From contig CAJBRT010000155.1 of assembly GCA_903958045.1 (NCBI GenBank), positions 1 through 43,077 on the forward strand: DNA of 43,077 bases. The letters run 5' to 3'. The notes beneath the pieces are model-generated. The model saw nothing but the letters and a program-made list of their open reading frames with translations, did not search any database and was not told where the DNA came from. The position numbers were made by a program, and so were the translations under genes. Below are positions 27,759 through 36,041 of the stretch, one piece after another. The stretch is from an uncultured Bacteroidota bacterium (GTDB lineage: Bacteria > Bacteroidota > Bacteroidia > Chitinophagales > Chitinophagaceae). The stretch's first letter is position 1. Every line of letters starts with the position of its first letter.

Positions 27759-28196
27759 TTGTTAAGGTCGGTTTTCATACTTTACTTAATTTGTTTTGGG
27801 TGTTATATTTTATTTACACGCCAGCCAGATTATTTTGATGGAGAAAAAGCGCCCGCAACGATACAAAACGTATACGATTCGGCGTCCAAGCAAACCATTC
27901 CTGTTGCTGTATATCAGGCAGGGGGCACATGGCACAAAACCGATGCGCGTTATTTTTTAAGGCCAATTAAATTTGGACAAAAAGTAACTGTCATTTACGA
28001 AACCGCAACGCCCGAAACCGCTGCTGTATATACCTTTTGGGGATATTGGATAGGATGGGGTGAGTTGTTGTTTTCGGTTATTGGGTATGTGCTGCTGCTT
28101 CAAATTGCGTATTCGGTTACCACCAATCCAAACGCTGAGTCATTTCAAGAACAACTCAGTTACAAGCCTGAAAATAAACGCAAATACAACGACTAA
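27759..28196 (+). CDS. Small membrane protein, DUF3592-like
   Basis: A 145-residue protein with an N-terminal transmembrane helix (VFILYLICFGCYILF), a soluble beta-rich middle (PVAVYQAGGTWHKTDARYFLRPIKFGQKVTVIYETATPETAAVY) and a second helix (WGELLFSVIGYVLLLQIAY). That arrangement, with a GxxVxVxY segment followed by xPxxA, resembles DUF3592 proteins of unknown function. No ATG is available, and the start is probably TTG at 27759, five bases after the smc stop, so translation may be coupled. The mazG gene follows nine bases later. Confidence 0.6.
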   Translation: MLRSVFILYLICFGCYILFTRQPDYFDGEKAPATIQNVYDSASKQTIPVAVYQAGGTWHKTDARYFLRPIKFGQKVTVIYETATPETAAVYTFWGYWIGWGELLFSVIGYVLLLQIAYSVTTNPNAESFQEQLSYKPENKRKYND

Positions 28197-28205
28197 ATTT
28201 ATTTT

Positions 28206-28970
28206 ATGAATCCGCTCGCATCTAGCTTTTTACAACTGGTTACCATTATGGATGAATTAAGGGAGCAGTGCCCTTGGGATAAAAAGCAAACCATTGATAC
28301 GCTCCGCTCTATGACCATCGAGGAAACCTACGAGTTAGCCGATGCAATTACAAATAAAGATTGGGATGGTATTAGAGAAGAACTTGGGGATGTGTTACTA
28401 CATATTTTATTTTATGCGCGCATTGGCAAAGAAGAAAATAAATTTCAGTTACAAGAAGTGATTGATGGTATTGCTAAAAAATTAATTGATAGACATCCGC
28501 ATATTTATGGTGATGTAAAAGTAGAAAACGAAGAAGACGTTAAACGTAACTGGGAAAAATTAAAATTAAAAGAAGGGAAAACCTCCGTATTAAGTGGCGT
28601 GCCCGTGTCGTTACCTGCACTTGTAAAAGCGACGCGCATGCAAGTGAAAGCAAAACAGGTAGGATTTGAATGGAAAGAAACTTTGGAGGTTTGGAATAAA
28701 GTAGAAGAGGAGATGGGAGAGCTTCAAGAAGCGGTTACCAGTAAAGATGTTTCAAAAATAGAAGACGAGTTTGGTGATGTACTTTTTAGCCTTGTTAACT
28801 ATGCGCGTTTTGTGGGTGTAGATCCAGAATCGGCCCTCGAAAAAACCAACCTAAAATTTAGAACCCGCTTTATGTATATGGAAGCGCAGGCGACAGCCCA
28901 GGGTAAAAGTTTAGGGGATATGACATTAGCAGAAATGGATGTGCTTTGGAACGAAGCCAAAACGAAATAA
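28206..28970 (+). CDS. mazG: Nucleoside triphosphate pyrophosphohydrolase MazG
   Basis: A 254-residue tandem-domain MazG. The first domain has CPWDKKQTIDTLRSMTIEETYELADAI and EELGDVLLHILFYARI, which carry the metal-binding EExxE and ExxD residues. The second domain repeats the pattern (KVEEEMGELQEAV and IEDEFGDVLFSLVNYARF). MazG hydrolyses (d)NTPs to monophosphates and pyrophosphate, cleaning damaged nucleotides. Length matches the two-domain E. coli type. It appears to be co-transcribed with the two genes upstream. Confidence 0.93.
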   Translation: MNPLASSFLQLVTIMDELREQCPWDKKQTIDTLRSMTIEETYELADAITNKDWDGIREELGDVLLHILFYARIGKEENKFQLQEVIDGIAKKLIDRHPHIYGDVKVENEEDVKRNWEKLKLKEGKTSVLSGVPVSLPALVKATRMQVKAKQVGFEWKETLEVWNKVEEEMGELQEAVTSKDVSKIEDEFGDVLFSLVNYARFVGVDPESALEKTNLKFRTRFMYMEAQATAQGKSLGDMTLAEMDVLWNEAKTK

Positions 28971-28999
28971 ATCCAAATGTAATCTTCAACGTCTACTTT

Positions 29000-30676
29000 C
29001 TATTTTCTTTTCGCTTGCTGCGTAGCAACCCATTTTTCAAAGGCATCCAAAGTATAGCTACTCAGGTTGTTTTCTTTGGTTACACCCGCTTTTTGAGCCA
29101 CTAAAACCCCATACTTGCAATCTTCAAAGCCTTCTACGGCATGTGCGTCGGGATTAATAGAAATAAGTAGGCCTTTATCAAGCGCTTTTCCAATCATACG
29201 CCAATCAATATCTAAGCGGCGAGGATGTGCGTTTAATTCTATAACAACATTATTTGCTGCGCAGGCGTCAATAATTTTTTGATGATCAACGGGGTAGCCT
29301 TTTCGGCTCAATAATAATCTGCCGGTTAAATGACCTAAAATATTGGTGTACGGGTTTTCGATAGCTGTAATAAGCCGTTGCATTGCTTTTTCTTCCTGCA
29401 TTTTTAAATTCGAATGCACGGATGCGATAATTAAATCAAAGCTTTGTAGGATAGCTGGGGCATAATCGAGGCTTCCATCATTTAAAATATCGCTCTCAAT
29501 ACTTTTAAATATTTTAAAAGGGGCTAACGCTGCGTTTAGCTGATCAATTTCTTTGTGCTGCGCTACAATGCGGTCTTCTTGTAAACCACTTGCATAAAAT
29601 GCCGATTTAGAGTGATCGCTAATCACTAAATATTCAAGTCCTTTTGCTTTTGCAGCCTTAGCCATTTCTGCTAGCGTGTTAGATCCATCGCTCCATTTAC
29701 TATGGCTATGTATAATGCCTTTAATATCGGAGGTCACAATAACGGTTGGAAGGCCCTTATTAGTCGCTGTCTCAATAATATTGCCGTCTTCTCTTAAATA
29801 AGGCTCGATATATGGGATATGGGCTGCTGCAAAGATGTCTTTTTCTGAAATGTAGCTTTGTAAAAGCCCTCCGGGCACTAATGCGCTTATTTTTTCAAAA
29901 AAAGAGGGGGCACAACTGGTTTTAAATAGGGTAGCTACCAGATTTTGGGTGTCTACTATATGAAATCCAAGGGTGCTATTTTCTGGAGAAGTAACTTCTA
30001 AATAACCCTGGGTACTGGACTGAATTTCGAAATTATTTTCTTCAAAAAAACTTTCTAAGGGGGCTAATTCTTGGTCCGTTACCCACTCCAAAATGGTAAT
30101 CACCTCCTGTTGCTGTCTAAAAGCGCCGGTTACAAAAAAGCTAGCATCCGTAAAATGTTCGCTCCATTTTTGTTGCAAAAGTTCCACCACGGGTTCCATT
30201 TGCGCGTATAAAAAATTACCCTGCGCGTTTAAATAAAATTCGATGGAGGCTTTAATATTGTCCTGCGTTTTTTCGCCAAAGCCTTTGTATAAGGTAAGTC
30301 GGTTTTCTTCACAAGCATAGAGTAGTTCACCAAGAGTTTCAATTTCTAATTCTTTCCAAATAGTTGCAATTTTTTTTGGACCAATACCTTTGATGCGCAA
30401 CATCTCTAAAATACCCGCTGGTGTTTTTTGGATATAGTCCTCTAAAATTTCGAGCTGTCCTGTTTCTAATTGCTCAATAATTTTTTTTCCCGTTGTTGCA
30501 CCAATACCACGCTGCGAAAAAATGGTTTGCGGATCTTGGGTAGACAATTCTGTTTCTAGTTTGTCTATCGTAAAAGCCGCACTGGCATAGGATTTGGCTT
30601 TAAAAGCGTCGTCGCCATGGATGTCCATTAATTTGGAGAGGAGGGAGAAATTATCTGCAATCGCTTCGTTGGTCAT
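29000..30676 (-). CDS. polX: PolX-like protein: degenerate polymerase domain fused to intact PHP domain
   Basis: A 558-residue protein with PolX domain order: an N-terminal 8-kDa-like helical domain, helix-hairpin-helix repeats (MLRIKGIGPKKIATIWKEL, about 92-110, and LYKGFGEKTQDNI), a polymerase-palm-like region (about 160-300), and a C-terminal PHP nuclease domain (about 315-545). PHP metal residues are all visible: H323, H325, D330, then HS in IIASVHS, ELNAHPRR and the DxH of NPDAHAVEG. The palm active site is altered: where PolX has GSxRR...DxD, this has GAFRQQQEVITILEW (from residue 184), with Ile and Glu replacing the two catalytic Asp. It is likely a nuclease with a structural palm. Start ATG 30676 preferred. 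Confidence 0.88.
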   Translation of the reverse strand: MTNEAIADNFSLLSKLMDIHGDDAFKAKSYASAAFTIDKLETELSTQDPQTIFSQRGIGATTGKKIIEQLETGQLEILEDYIQKTPAGILEMLRIKGIGPKKIATIWKELEIETLGELLYACEENRLTLYKGFGEKTQDNIKASIEFYLNAQGNFLYAQMEPVVELLQQKWSEHFTDASFFVTGAFRQQQEVITILEWVTDQELAPLESFFEENNFEIQSSTQGYLEVTSPENSTLGFHIVDTQNLVATLFKTSCAPSFFEKISALVPGGLLQSYISEKDIFAAAHIPYIEPYLREDGNIIETATNKGLPTVIVTSDIKGIIHSHSKWSDGSNTLAEMAKAAKAKGLEYLVISDHSKSAFYASGLQEDRIVAQHKEIDQLNAALAPFKIFKSIESDILNDGSLDYAPAILQSFDLIIASVHSNLKMQEEKAMQRLITAIENPYTNILGHLTGRLLLSRKGYPVDHQKIIDACAANNVVIELNAHPRRLDIDWRMIGKALDKGLLISINPDAHAVEGFEDCKYGVLVAQKAGVTKENNLSSYTLDAFEKWVATQQAKRK

Positions 30677-30702
30677 GGGTATGAAATTGGGTCTCAATAT
30701 AG

Positions 30703-30734
30703 CACAAAAAAAAGTCCCGCAGGAATGCGGGACT
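30703..30734 (-). terminator. Rho-independent terminator of the histone-like gene
   Basis: A perfect 8-bp stem (AGTCCCGC at 30713-30720 with GCGGGACT at 30727-30734) with a six-base loop. On the minus strand the stem is followed by a run of T. It ends the transcript of the gene at 30768 and separates it from the downstream PolX gene. Confidence 0.9.
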
Positions 30735-30767
30735 TCTAAATCTATTTTAGCTAAAGCTAAACTAAGA

Positions 30768-31037
30768 TTACTTCTTTTTAGCAGCTTTCTTAGGAGCAGC
30801 TTTCTTAGCAGCCTTCTTAGGAGCAGCTTTTTTAGCAGCTTTCTTAGGAGCAGCTTTTTTAGCAGCTTTCTTAGGAGCAGCTTTTTTAGCAGCTTTCTTA
30901 GGAGCAGCTTTCTTAGCAGCTTTTTTAGGAGCAGCTTTCTTAGCAGCTTTTTTAGGAGCAGCTTTCTTAGCAGCTTTTTTAGGAGCAGCAGCCTTCTTAG
31001 GAGCAGCTTTCTTAGCAGCTTTTTTTGCAGTTGCCAT
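30768..31037 (-). CDS. Histone H1-like Lys/Ala/Pro repeat DNA-binding protein
   Basis: An 89-residue, extremely basic protein made almost only of Lys, Ala and Pro, with one Met and one Thr. After a 21-residue lead, residues 22-84 are seven exact copies of the nonapeptide AAKKAAPKK. Such sequences resemble the C-terminal tail of eukaryotic histone H1 and bacterial H1-like proteins, which bind DNA non-specifically and neutralise it. It has no globular domain. It lies downstream of rpmA and before a strong terminator, so it may be co-transcribed with ribosomal protein genes. Exact cellular role is unknown; nucleoid binding is an inference from composition. Confidence 0.85.
   Translation of the reverse strand: MATAKKAAKKAAPKKAAAPKKAAKKAAPKKAAKKAAPKKAAKKAAPKKAAKKAAPKKAAKKAAPKKAAKKAAPKKAAKKAAPKKAAKKK
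30786..30974 (-). repeat. Seven tandem 27-bp repeats within the histone-like gene
   Basis: The coding DNA for residues 22-84 consists of seven 27-bp units that differ mainly by synonymous AAA/AAG changes in Lys codons. Such near-identical tandem units can change copy number by slippage or recombination, so protein length may vary between strains. This is a coding repeat, not an array with unique spacers. Confidence 0.9.
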
Positions 31038-31112
31038 GTTTTTTTGATTTAATGGTTAGTAAATAATACATTAAAAGTAAAAAATTATTTCAAACTACAA
31101 AAAAATATTTTT

Positions 31113-31379
31113 TTAGGCTGTTTGAGTTGGGGTAGCAACAGAGACAGTTGTTCTGTCATTTCTGCCTTTTTTATACTCTACTATGCCGTCTTTTAACGCG
31201 AATAAAGTAAAGTCTAAACCAACACCAACATTTTTACCAGGATGGTATTGCGTACCTCTCTGGCGAATAATGATATTGCCTGCGATGGCTGGTTGGCCAC
31301 CATAAATCTTAACGCCCAAACGCTTACTCTGTGAGTCGCGGCCGTTCTTTACACTACCTTCACCTTTTTTGTGTGCCAT
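31113..31379 (-). CDS. rpmA: 50S ribosomal protein L27
   Basis: An 88-residue L27 with the conserved [24 protein letters not shown] beginning and [21 protein letters not shown] core. L27 contacts the peptidyl transferase centre of the large subunit through its N-terminal tail. The N-terminus starts directly with AHKK, so no leader peptide has to be cleaved, unlike in Firmicutes. It lies 19 bases after rplU, the universal gene order. Confidence 0.98.
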   Translation of the reverse strand: MAHKKGEGSVKNGRDSQSKRLGVKIYGGQPAIAGNIIIRQRGTQYHPGKNVGVGLDFTLFALKDGIVEYKKGRNDRTTVSVATPTQTA

Positions 31380-31398
31380 GGTATAATACTATTTTAAA

Positions 31399-31704
31399 TT
31401 AAGCGATGCTTTCTATTTTAATACGCGTATAATGCGTTCTGTGACCGTGCTTCTTGCGGAAGCCCTTTCTTCTTTTCATTTTAAAGGCGATCACTTTTTC
31501 ACCTTGTACTAGGTCGCTGAGAATTTCTGCTTTAACGACTGCTTTAACGGCACTGCCAAGGGCAATTTTACCGTCGTTATCAACCATTAATACATCAGAG
31601 AACTCAACTTTGTCTCCGGTTTTACCTTGCAGGTGAGGTACGTACAAGCTCTGTCCTGCTTGCACTTTAAATTGTTGACCTGCGATTTTTACAACTGCTA
31701 ACAT
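31399..31704 (-). CDS. rplU: 50S ribosomal protein L21
   Basis: A 101-residue L21 with the typical N-terminus (MLAVVKIAGQQFKVQAGQSLYVP) and the basic C-terminal RNA-binding motif KMKRRKGFRKKHGHRTHYTRIKI. L21 binds 23S rRNA in the large subunit. It is the first gene of a minus-strand unit with rpmA and probably the histone-like gene. An exact -7 promoter element lies 22 bp before the ATG. Confidence 0.98.
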   Translation of the reverse strand: MLAVVKIAGQQFKVQAGQSLYVPHLQGKTGDKVEFSDVLMVDNDGKIALGSAVKAVVKAEILSDLVQGEKVIAFKMKRRKGFRKKHGHRTHYTRIKIESIA

Positions 31705-31725
31705 AGCTATCCAAAATTAGGACGG

Positions 31726-31733
31726 CAAAGGTA
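31726..31733 (-). promoter_or_regulatory. Candidate -7 promoter element of rplU-rpmA
   Basis: On the minus strand TACCTTTG matches the Bacteroidota -7 consensus TAnnTTTG exactly and lies 22 bp before the rplU ATG, leaving a short leader. No clear -33 TTG is visible. Confidence 0.55.
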
Positions 31734-31853
31734 GGGTTTTGAAGCGAAAATCATGTAAAATTCTGCTTCTTCTTACGAAAAAATACTAAATCATTGATTA
31801 TCAACGTATTAATACCTTAACAATTACAAACAAATCCGATGCCTACAATTCTC

Positions 31854-31861
31854 TATTTTTG
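31854..31861 (+). promoter_or_regulatory. Candidate -7 promoter element of the GH3 gene
   Basis: TATTTTTG matches TAnnTTTG and sits 28 bp upstream of the ATG at 31889. The context is AT-rich and no -33 TTG is well placed. Confidence 0.35.
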
Positions 31862-31888
31862 CCAGGTCTAATACCCGTAGGTCCTTCA

Positions 31889-33397
31889 ATGAATCTAAAA
31901 TCATTACTCGCCAAGCCCTTTGCTCATTATATAGCCAATAAGGTTAAAAAAGAGGCGCAGCAGGCTGTAGCAGACCAAACCTCCATCTTCAAGTCTTTAT
32001 TAAAAGGTGTCAAAAACACCCAGTTTGGGAAAGATCATGGGCTAGATGCCGTTCAGGACTACGAAGGCTTTAAAAAAGCGGTACCTATTAGAGATTACGA
32101 GCAGTTTGTGCCTTATATCAATATGATTAAAGAAGGCAAGCACAATATATTATGGAAAGGCCTTCCCATTTATTTTGCCAAAACAAGTGGCACCACAAGT
32201 GGCGTTAAGTATATTCCTATCACCAAAGACTCAATCGATAACCATATTAATACCGCCCGTAACGCCCTACTTTGTTATATGGCCGAAACGGGTAACACTG
32301 GTTTTGCCTCTGGAAAGCTTATTTTTTTAAGCGGCTCACCGGTATTAGAAAGAGTAGGAGGTATTGCAACCGGAAGGTTAAGTGGCATTGTTAACCATCA
32401 CGTGCCGGCGTATTTACGTTCTAATCAACTACCTAGTTACGAAACCAATTGCATAGAAGATTGGGAGCAAAAATTAGACGCTATTGTAGCAGAAACCGTG
32501 GATCAGGATATGACACTTATTAGTGGCATTCCACCATGGATGCAAATGTATTTTGATAAATTAGAAGCCACCACAAATAAAAAAGTAGGTGAGTTGTTTC
32601 CTAATTTTAATGTGATGGTACAAGGGGGTGTCAATTTTGAACCATACAAATCCAAATTATTTGAAAGTATTGGGAGGAAAATTGATACGGTCGAACTCTT
32701 TCCAGCGAGTGAAGGATTTTTTGCTTTTCAAAATTCGCAAACAGAACCGGGCTTATTATTAAATACCAATAGCGGCATCTTTTTTGAATTTATTCCAGCC
32801 GATGAAATTTTTGCTGAAAACCCTACACGTCTTTGTTTGCAACAGGTTGAGCTGGGCAAAAATTATGCACTCATCATCAATAGTAATGCTGGACTTTGGG
32901 GATATAATATTGGCGACACCGTAAAATTTGTAAGTCTAGATCCTTATAAAATTATTGTATCAGGTCGTATCAAACATTTTATTTCTGCATTTGGTGAACA
33001 CGTTATTGGCGAAGAAGTAGAAGCGGCACTGTTACAAGTAACGGCTCAAACAAATACCAGTGTTACCGAATTTACTGTGGCACCGTTTGTAGCGGGTGTA
33101 GATGATGCTGGAAAAAGTTACCACGAATGGTTTATTGCATTTGAAAAAGCGCCTTCTAATTTGGCAGATTTTGCTGCTAGTTTAGACGCCGCTATGCGTC
33201 AACAAAATGTATATTATGACGACCTTATTAAAGGCGCCATTCTAGAGCCTTTAAAAATTAGACCCCTTCAAAAAGATGCTTTTGTCCAATATATGCGCTC
33301 CATAGGTAAATTGGGGGGCCAAAATAAAGTGCCAAGGCTCAGTAATGACCGGGTGCTAGCAGAGGCACTTTCTAACTACCTAGCCCCCGTATTGTAG
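31889..33397 (+). CDS. GH3 auxin-responsive promoter family protein (acyl-adenylate-forming ligase fold)
   Basis: A 502-residue GH3-family protein. The ATP/AMP-binding signature is YFAKTSGTTSGVKYIPIT; other landmarks are LFPASEGFFAFQ and the later LWGYNIGDTVKF, ISAFGEHVIGEEVE and the C-terminal GGQNKVPRL. Plant GH3 enzymes adenylate carboxylates such as indole-acetate or jasmonate and conjugate them to amino acids. The bacterial substrate is unknown. The first in-frame ATG at 31889 gives the family-typical N-terminus; a TTG 30 bp upstream is less likely. It stands as a single gene between divergent rplU and downstream dxr. Confidence 0.88.
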   Translation: MNLKSLLAKPFAHYIANKVKKEAQQAVADQTSIFKSLLKGVKNTQFGKDHGLDAVQDYEGFKKAVPIRDYEQFVPYINMIKEGKHNILWKGLPIYFAKTSGTTSGVKYIPITKDSIDNHINTARNALLCYMAETGNTGFASGKLIFLSGSPVLERVGGIATGRLSGIVNHHVPAYLRSNQLPSYETNCIEDWEQKLDAIVAETVDQDMTLISGIPPWMQMYFDKLEATTNKKVGELFPNFNVMVQGGVNFEPYKSKLFESIGRKIDTVELFPASEGFFAFQNSQTEPGLLLNTNSGIFFEFIPADEIFAENPTRLCLQQVELGKNYALIINSNAGLWGYNIGDTVKFVSLDPYKIIVSGRIKHFISAFGEHVIGEEVEAALLQVTAQTNTSVTEFTVAPFVAGVDDAGKSYHEWFIAFEKAPSNLADFAASLDAAMRQQNVYYDDLIKGAILEPLKIRPLQKDAFVQYMRSIGKLGGQNKVPRLSNDRVLAEALSNYLAPVL

Positions 33398-33456
33398 TTT
33401 AATTTTATCTTATCTTGTGGCAGTAAAAAAAGAGGGTAGCAAATACCCATATCAAC

Positions 33457-34617
33457 ATGAGTAGTCAAAAAAGGATCGCCATATTCGGCTCTACTGGTTC
33501 GATAGGAACGCAAGCACTTGAAGTGATTGCCGCCAATCCAACACTCTTTAGTGCCGAAGTACTAACGGCTCAAAATAATGATACCCTATTAATTGAACAA
33601 GCATTAGCGTTTAATCCTAATGTGGTGGTTATTGGGGACGAAAAAAAATACCTAACCGTAAAAGAAGCACTCGCTAAAACAGACATTAAAGTTTTTGCAG
33701 GCGAGCAGGCACTGGTTGAAGTGGCAGCACTCGATTGTTACGATATGATGCTTGCTGCGATTGTTGGATATGCGGGATTGAAGCCAACTTTAAAAGCCAT
33801 TTCATGCGGTAAACCCATTGCACTTGCGAATAAAGAAACACTGGTGGTTGCAGGAGATATTGTAATGCAAATGGCGATGGAAAAAAGAGTCCCAATTATT
33901 CCGGTAGACTCGGAGCACTCTGCCATCTTTCAATGTTTAGTAGGAGAGGGACGCAATAAAATTGAACGCATTATTTTAACGGCGAGTGGTGGACCTTTTT
34001 TAGGTAAAAAACCTAATTTTTTGGTGAACGTAAAACGCGATCATGCATTACAACATCCTAACTGGAGCATGGGTGCAAAAATTAGCGTAGACTCGGCAAC
34101 CCTTATGAATAAAGGGCTTGAAATGATTGAAGCCAAATGGTTGTTTAATTTGCAGCCTTCACAAATTGAAGTGGTGATTCATCCGCAAAGTATCATTCAT
34201 AGTATGGTGCAATTTGATGATGGAAGTATCAAAGGTCAAATGGGACTCCCTGATATGAAACTTCCCATTCAGTATGCGCTTGCTTTTCCGCAGCGTATCG
34301 AAAATAATTTTCCGCGCTACGATTTTAGAAAGCCTAACACCTTAACCTTTGACGAGCCGGATACCAAAACCTTTAGAAATTTAGCACTCGCTATCGAGGC
34401 ACTTCACAAAGGCGGCAACTTACCTTGTATTTTAAATGCAGCCAATGAAATTGCTGTGTATGCATTTTTAAGAAATAGAATTGGATTTTTAGATATGACA
34501 GAAGTGGTGGAACAAACCATGCAAAAAATGCCATTTATTCAAAATCCAACCCTCGAACAGTATTTCGAAAGTGACGGCGAAGCAAGAAGTTTTGCAGCGT
34601 CACTTATTCATTTGTAA
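33457..34617 (+). CDS. dxr: 1-deoxy-D-xylulose 5-phosphate reductoisomerase
   Basis: A 386-residue enzyme of the MEP isoprenoid pathway; it rearranges and reduces DXP to MEP with NADPH and a divalent metal. The NADPH-binding motif IFGSTGSIGTQALEVI is at the N-terminus. Metal and substrate residues lie in PVDSEHSAIFQ, LTASGGPF and SATLMNKGLEMIEA. A small hairpin (GGGTA/TACCC at 33434-33448) sits just before the ATG. rseP follows 21 bases downstream, a common Bacteroidota pairing. Confidence 0.97.
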   Translation: MSSQKRIAIFGSTGSIGTQALEVIAANPTLFSAEVLTAQNNDTLLIEQALAFNPNVVVIGDEKKYLTVKEALAKTDIKVFAGEQALVEVAALDCYDMMLAAIVGYAGLKPTLKAISCGKPIALANKETLVVAGDIVMQMAMEKRVPIIPVDSEHSAIFQCLVGEGRNKIERIILTASGGPFLGKKPNFLVNVKRDHALQHPNWSMGAKISVDSATLMNKGLEMIEAKWLFNLQPSQIEVVIHPQSIIHSMVQFDDGSIKGQMGLPDMKLPIQYALAFPQRIENNFPRYDFRKPNTLTFDEPDTKTFRNLALAIEALHKGGNLPCILNAANEIAVYAFLRNRIGFLDMTEVVEQTMQKMPFIQNPTLEQYFESDGEARSFAASLIHL

Positions 34618-34638
34618 AAAGTTTTTCAATATATATTT

Positions 34639-35988
34639 ATGACATTATTAATGATAGATTGGTTAAGTGTTGGTGTTAAAGCCGGACAGTTTATTTTATC
34701 TTTTTCAATTTTAGTAACCCTGCATGAGCTTGGGCATTTTATTCCTGCCAAATTATTTAATTGTAGGGTAGACAAATTTTATTTATTCTTTGATCCTTGG
34801 TTTAGCATTTGGAAAAAGAAAAAAGGCGAAACCGAATATGGTATCGGCTGGGTGCCGTTTGGCGGCTATGTAAAAATTGCCGGCATGATTGATGAGAGTA
34901 TGGATAAAGAGCAAATGAATAAGCCCCCTGAGCCGCATGAGTTTAGGTCTAAGCCAGCCTGGCAGCGTTTGATCATTATGATTGGTGGTGTGCTCGTAAA
35001 CGTGGTCCTAGCTATTGTTATTTTTATTGGGATTACCTGGGTGTGGGGTGAAGAATACTTACCCGTTAAAAATTTAAAAAATGGAATTGTTGCCGATTCG
35101 TTGGCAAAATCAATTGGCATTAGAGATGGTGATAATGTGGTAGGCATTGATGGCCAACCACTCGAAGCTTTTGGAACTCTCGAAGCTGAAATGGTTTTAG
35201 GGGATGCCAAAGTTTTACAAGTTACTAGAAACGATAGTGCATTTGATTTGCAAGTACCGGAAGGATTTATTTCAAAGCTTGCAAAAGTGGCCAATGAAAC
35301 TTCGCTTGTGATGCCACGCTATCCAGCCATTGTAGATTCAGTGTCAAGTACTGCTGTGTTTACAAAAGACGCACTTATAAAAAATGACCAACTCATCGCG
35401 TTCAATAACAAACCGTTTTTATTTTACCACGAGTTTGATCAATTAAAAAAAGGATACGAAGATTCTATTGTGAGTTTAACCGTGCTTCGTGGTGGTGATA
35501 CCGTGGATGTGCGCGTTAAAGTAAACGAAAAAGGAAAGCTTGGATTTTTTGGAAAAAATCCACTCGTATTATTTGGAACCAACACAAAAACCTATGGCTT
35601 TTTTGAATCTATTCCGGTAGGTTTTACCAAAACATGGGAAACACTCGACCGTTATGTTACGGGTATCAAACAAATTTTTACGGGCAAAGTAGCCGCTAGT
35701 GATTCGTTAGGTAGTGTAATTAGTATTGGGAATACTTTTCCGGGTACTTGGGATTGGGAACGTTTTTGGACTTTAACAGGCATATTTTCTATCATACTTG
35801 CTTTTATGAATATTTTACCTATTCCGGCACTTGATGGGGGACATGCACTCTTTACGCTCTATGAAATGATCACCAAACGTAAACCATCCGATAAGTTTAT
35901 GGAATACGCTCAAATGGTGGGTATGGTGCTATTACTAAGTTTAATGGTATACGCTTTGGGGCTCGACTTTTGGAGATTATTTAAATAA
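34639..35988 (+). CDS. rseP: RseP-type site-2 intramembrane metalloprotease
   Basis: A 449-residue M50 protease. The zinc-binding motif HELGH is at residues 29-33 in the first transmembrane helix; the third ligand motif NILPIPALDGGHALF is near the C-terminus. Between them are a PDZ-like domain (ADSLAKSIGIRDGDNVVGIDGQPLEAFG) and a second possible PDZ region. Site-2 proteases cleave membrane proteins such as anti-sigma factors within the bilayer, releasing sigma factors. The target is unknown. An alternative ATG four codons in would not alter the domains. Confidence 0.92.
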   Translation: MTLLMIDWLSVGVKAGQFILSFSILVTLHELGHFIPAKLFNCRVDKFYLFFDPWFSIWKKKKGETEYGIGWVPFGGYVKIAGMIDESMDKEQMNKPPEPHEFRSKPAWQRLIIMIGGVLVNVVLAIVIFIGITWVWGEEYLPVKNLKNGIVADSLAKSIGIRDGDNVVGIDGQPLEAFGTLEAEMVLGDAKVLQVTRNDSAFDLQVPEGFISKLAKVANETSLVMPRYPAIVDSVSSTAVFTKDALIKNDQLIAFNNKPFLFYHEFDQLKKGYEDSIVSLTVLRGGDTVDVRVKVNEKGKLGFFGKNPLVLFGTNTKTYGFFESIPVGFTKTWETLDRYVTGIKQIFTGKVAASDSLGSVISIGNTFPGTWDWERFWTLTGIFSIILAFMNILPIPALDGGHALFTLYEMITKRKPSDKFMEYAQMVGMVLLLSLMVYALGLDFWRLFK

Positions 35989-36003
35989 GTCTATAAATAG
36001 TGT

Positions 36004-36011
36004 TACCTTTG
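36004..36011 (+). promoter_or_regulatory. Candidate -7 promoter element of the tmRNA gene
   Basis: TACCTTTG matches the Bacteroidota -7 consensus exactly, 30 bp before the mature tmRNA 5' end. The intervening bases would form a 5' leader removed by RNase P. Confidence 0.55.
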
Positions 36012-36041
36012 CATTTGGCTTTTTGCTAACCGCATAGCTAT

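Noticed and set aside
30786-30974. Regular 27-bp repeats that might suggest a CRISPR array or satellite
   Set aside because: Units are directly adjacent with no unique spacers and translate exactly into the AAKKAAPKK repeats of a histone-like protein.
30594-31052. Long plus-strand frame rich in Ser, Phe and Leu
   Set aside because: It is antisense to the Lys/Ala/Pro-repeat gene and arises from the biased composition of that repeat.
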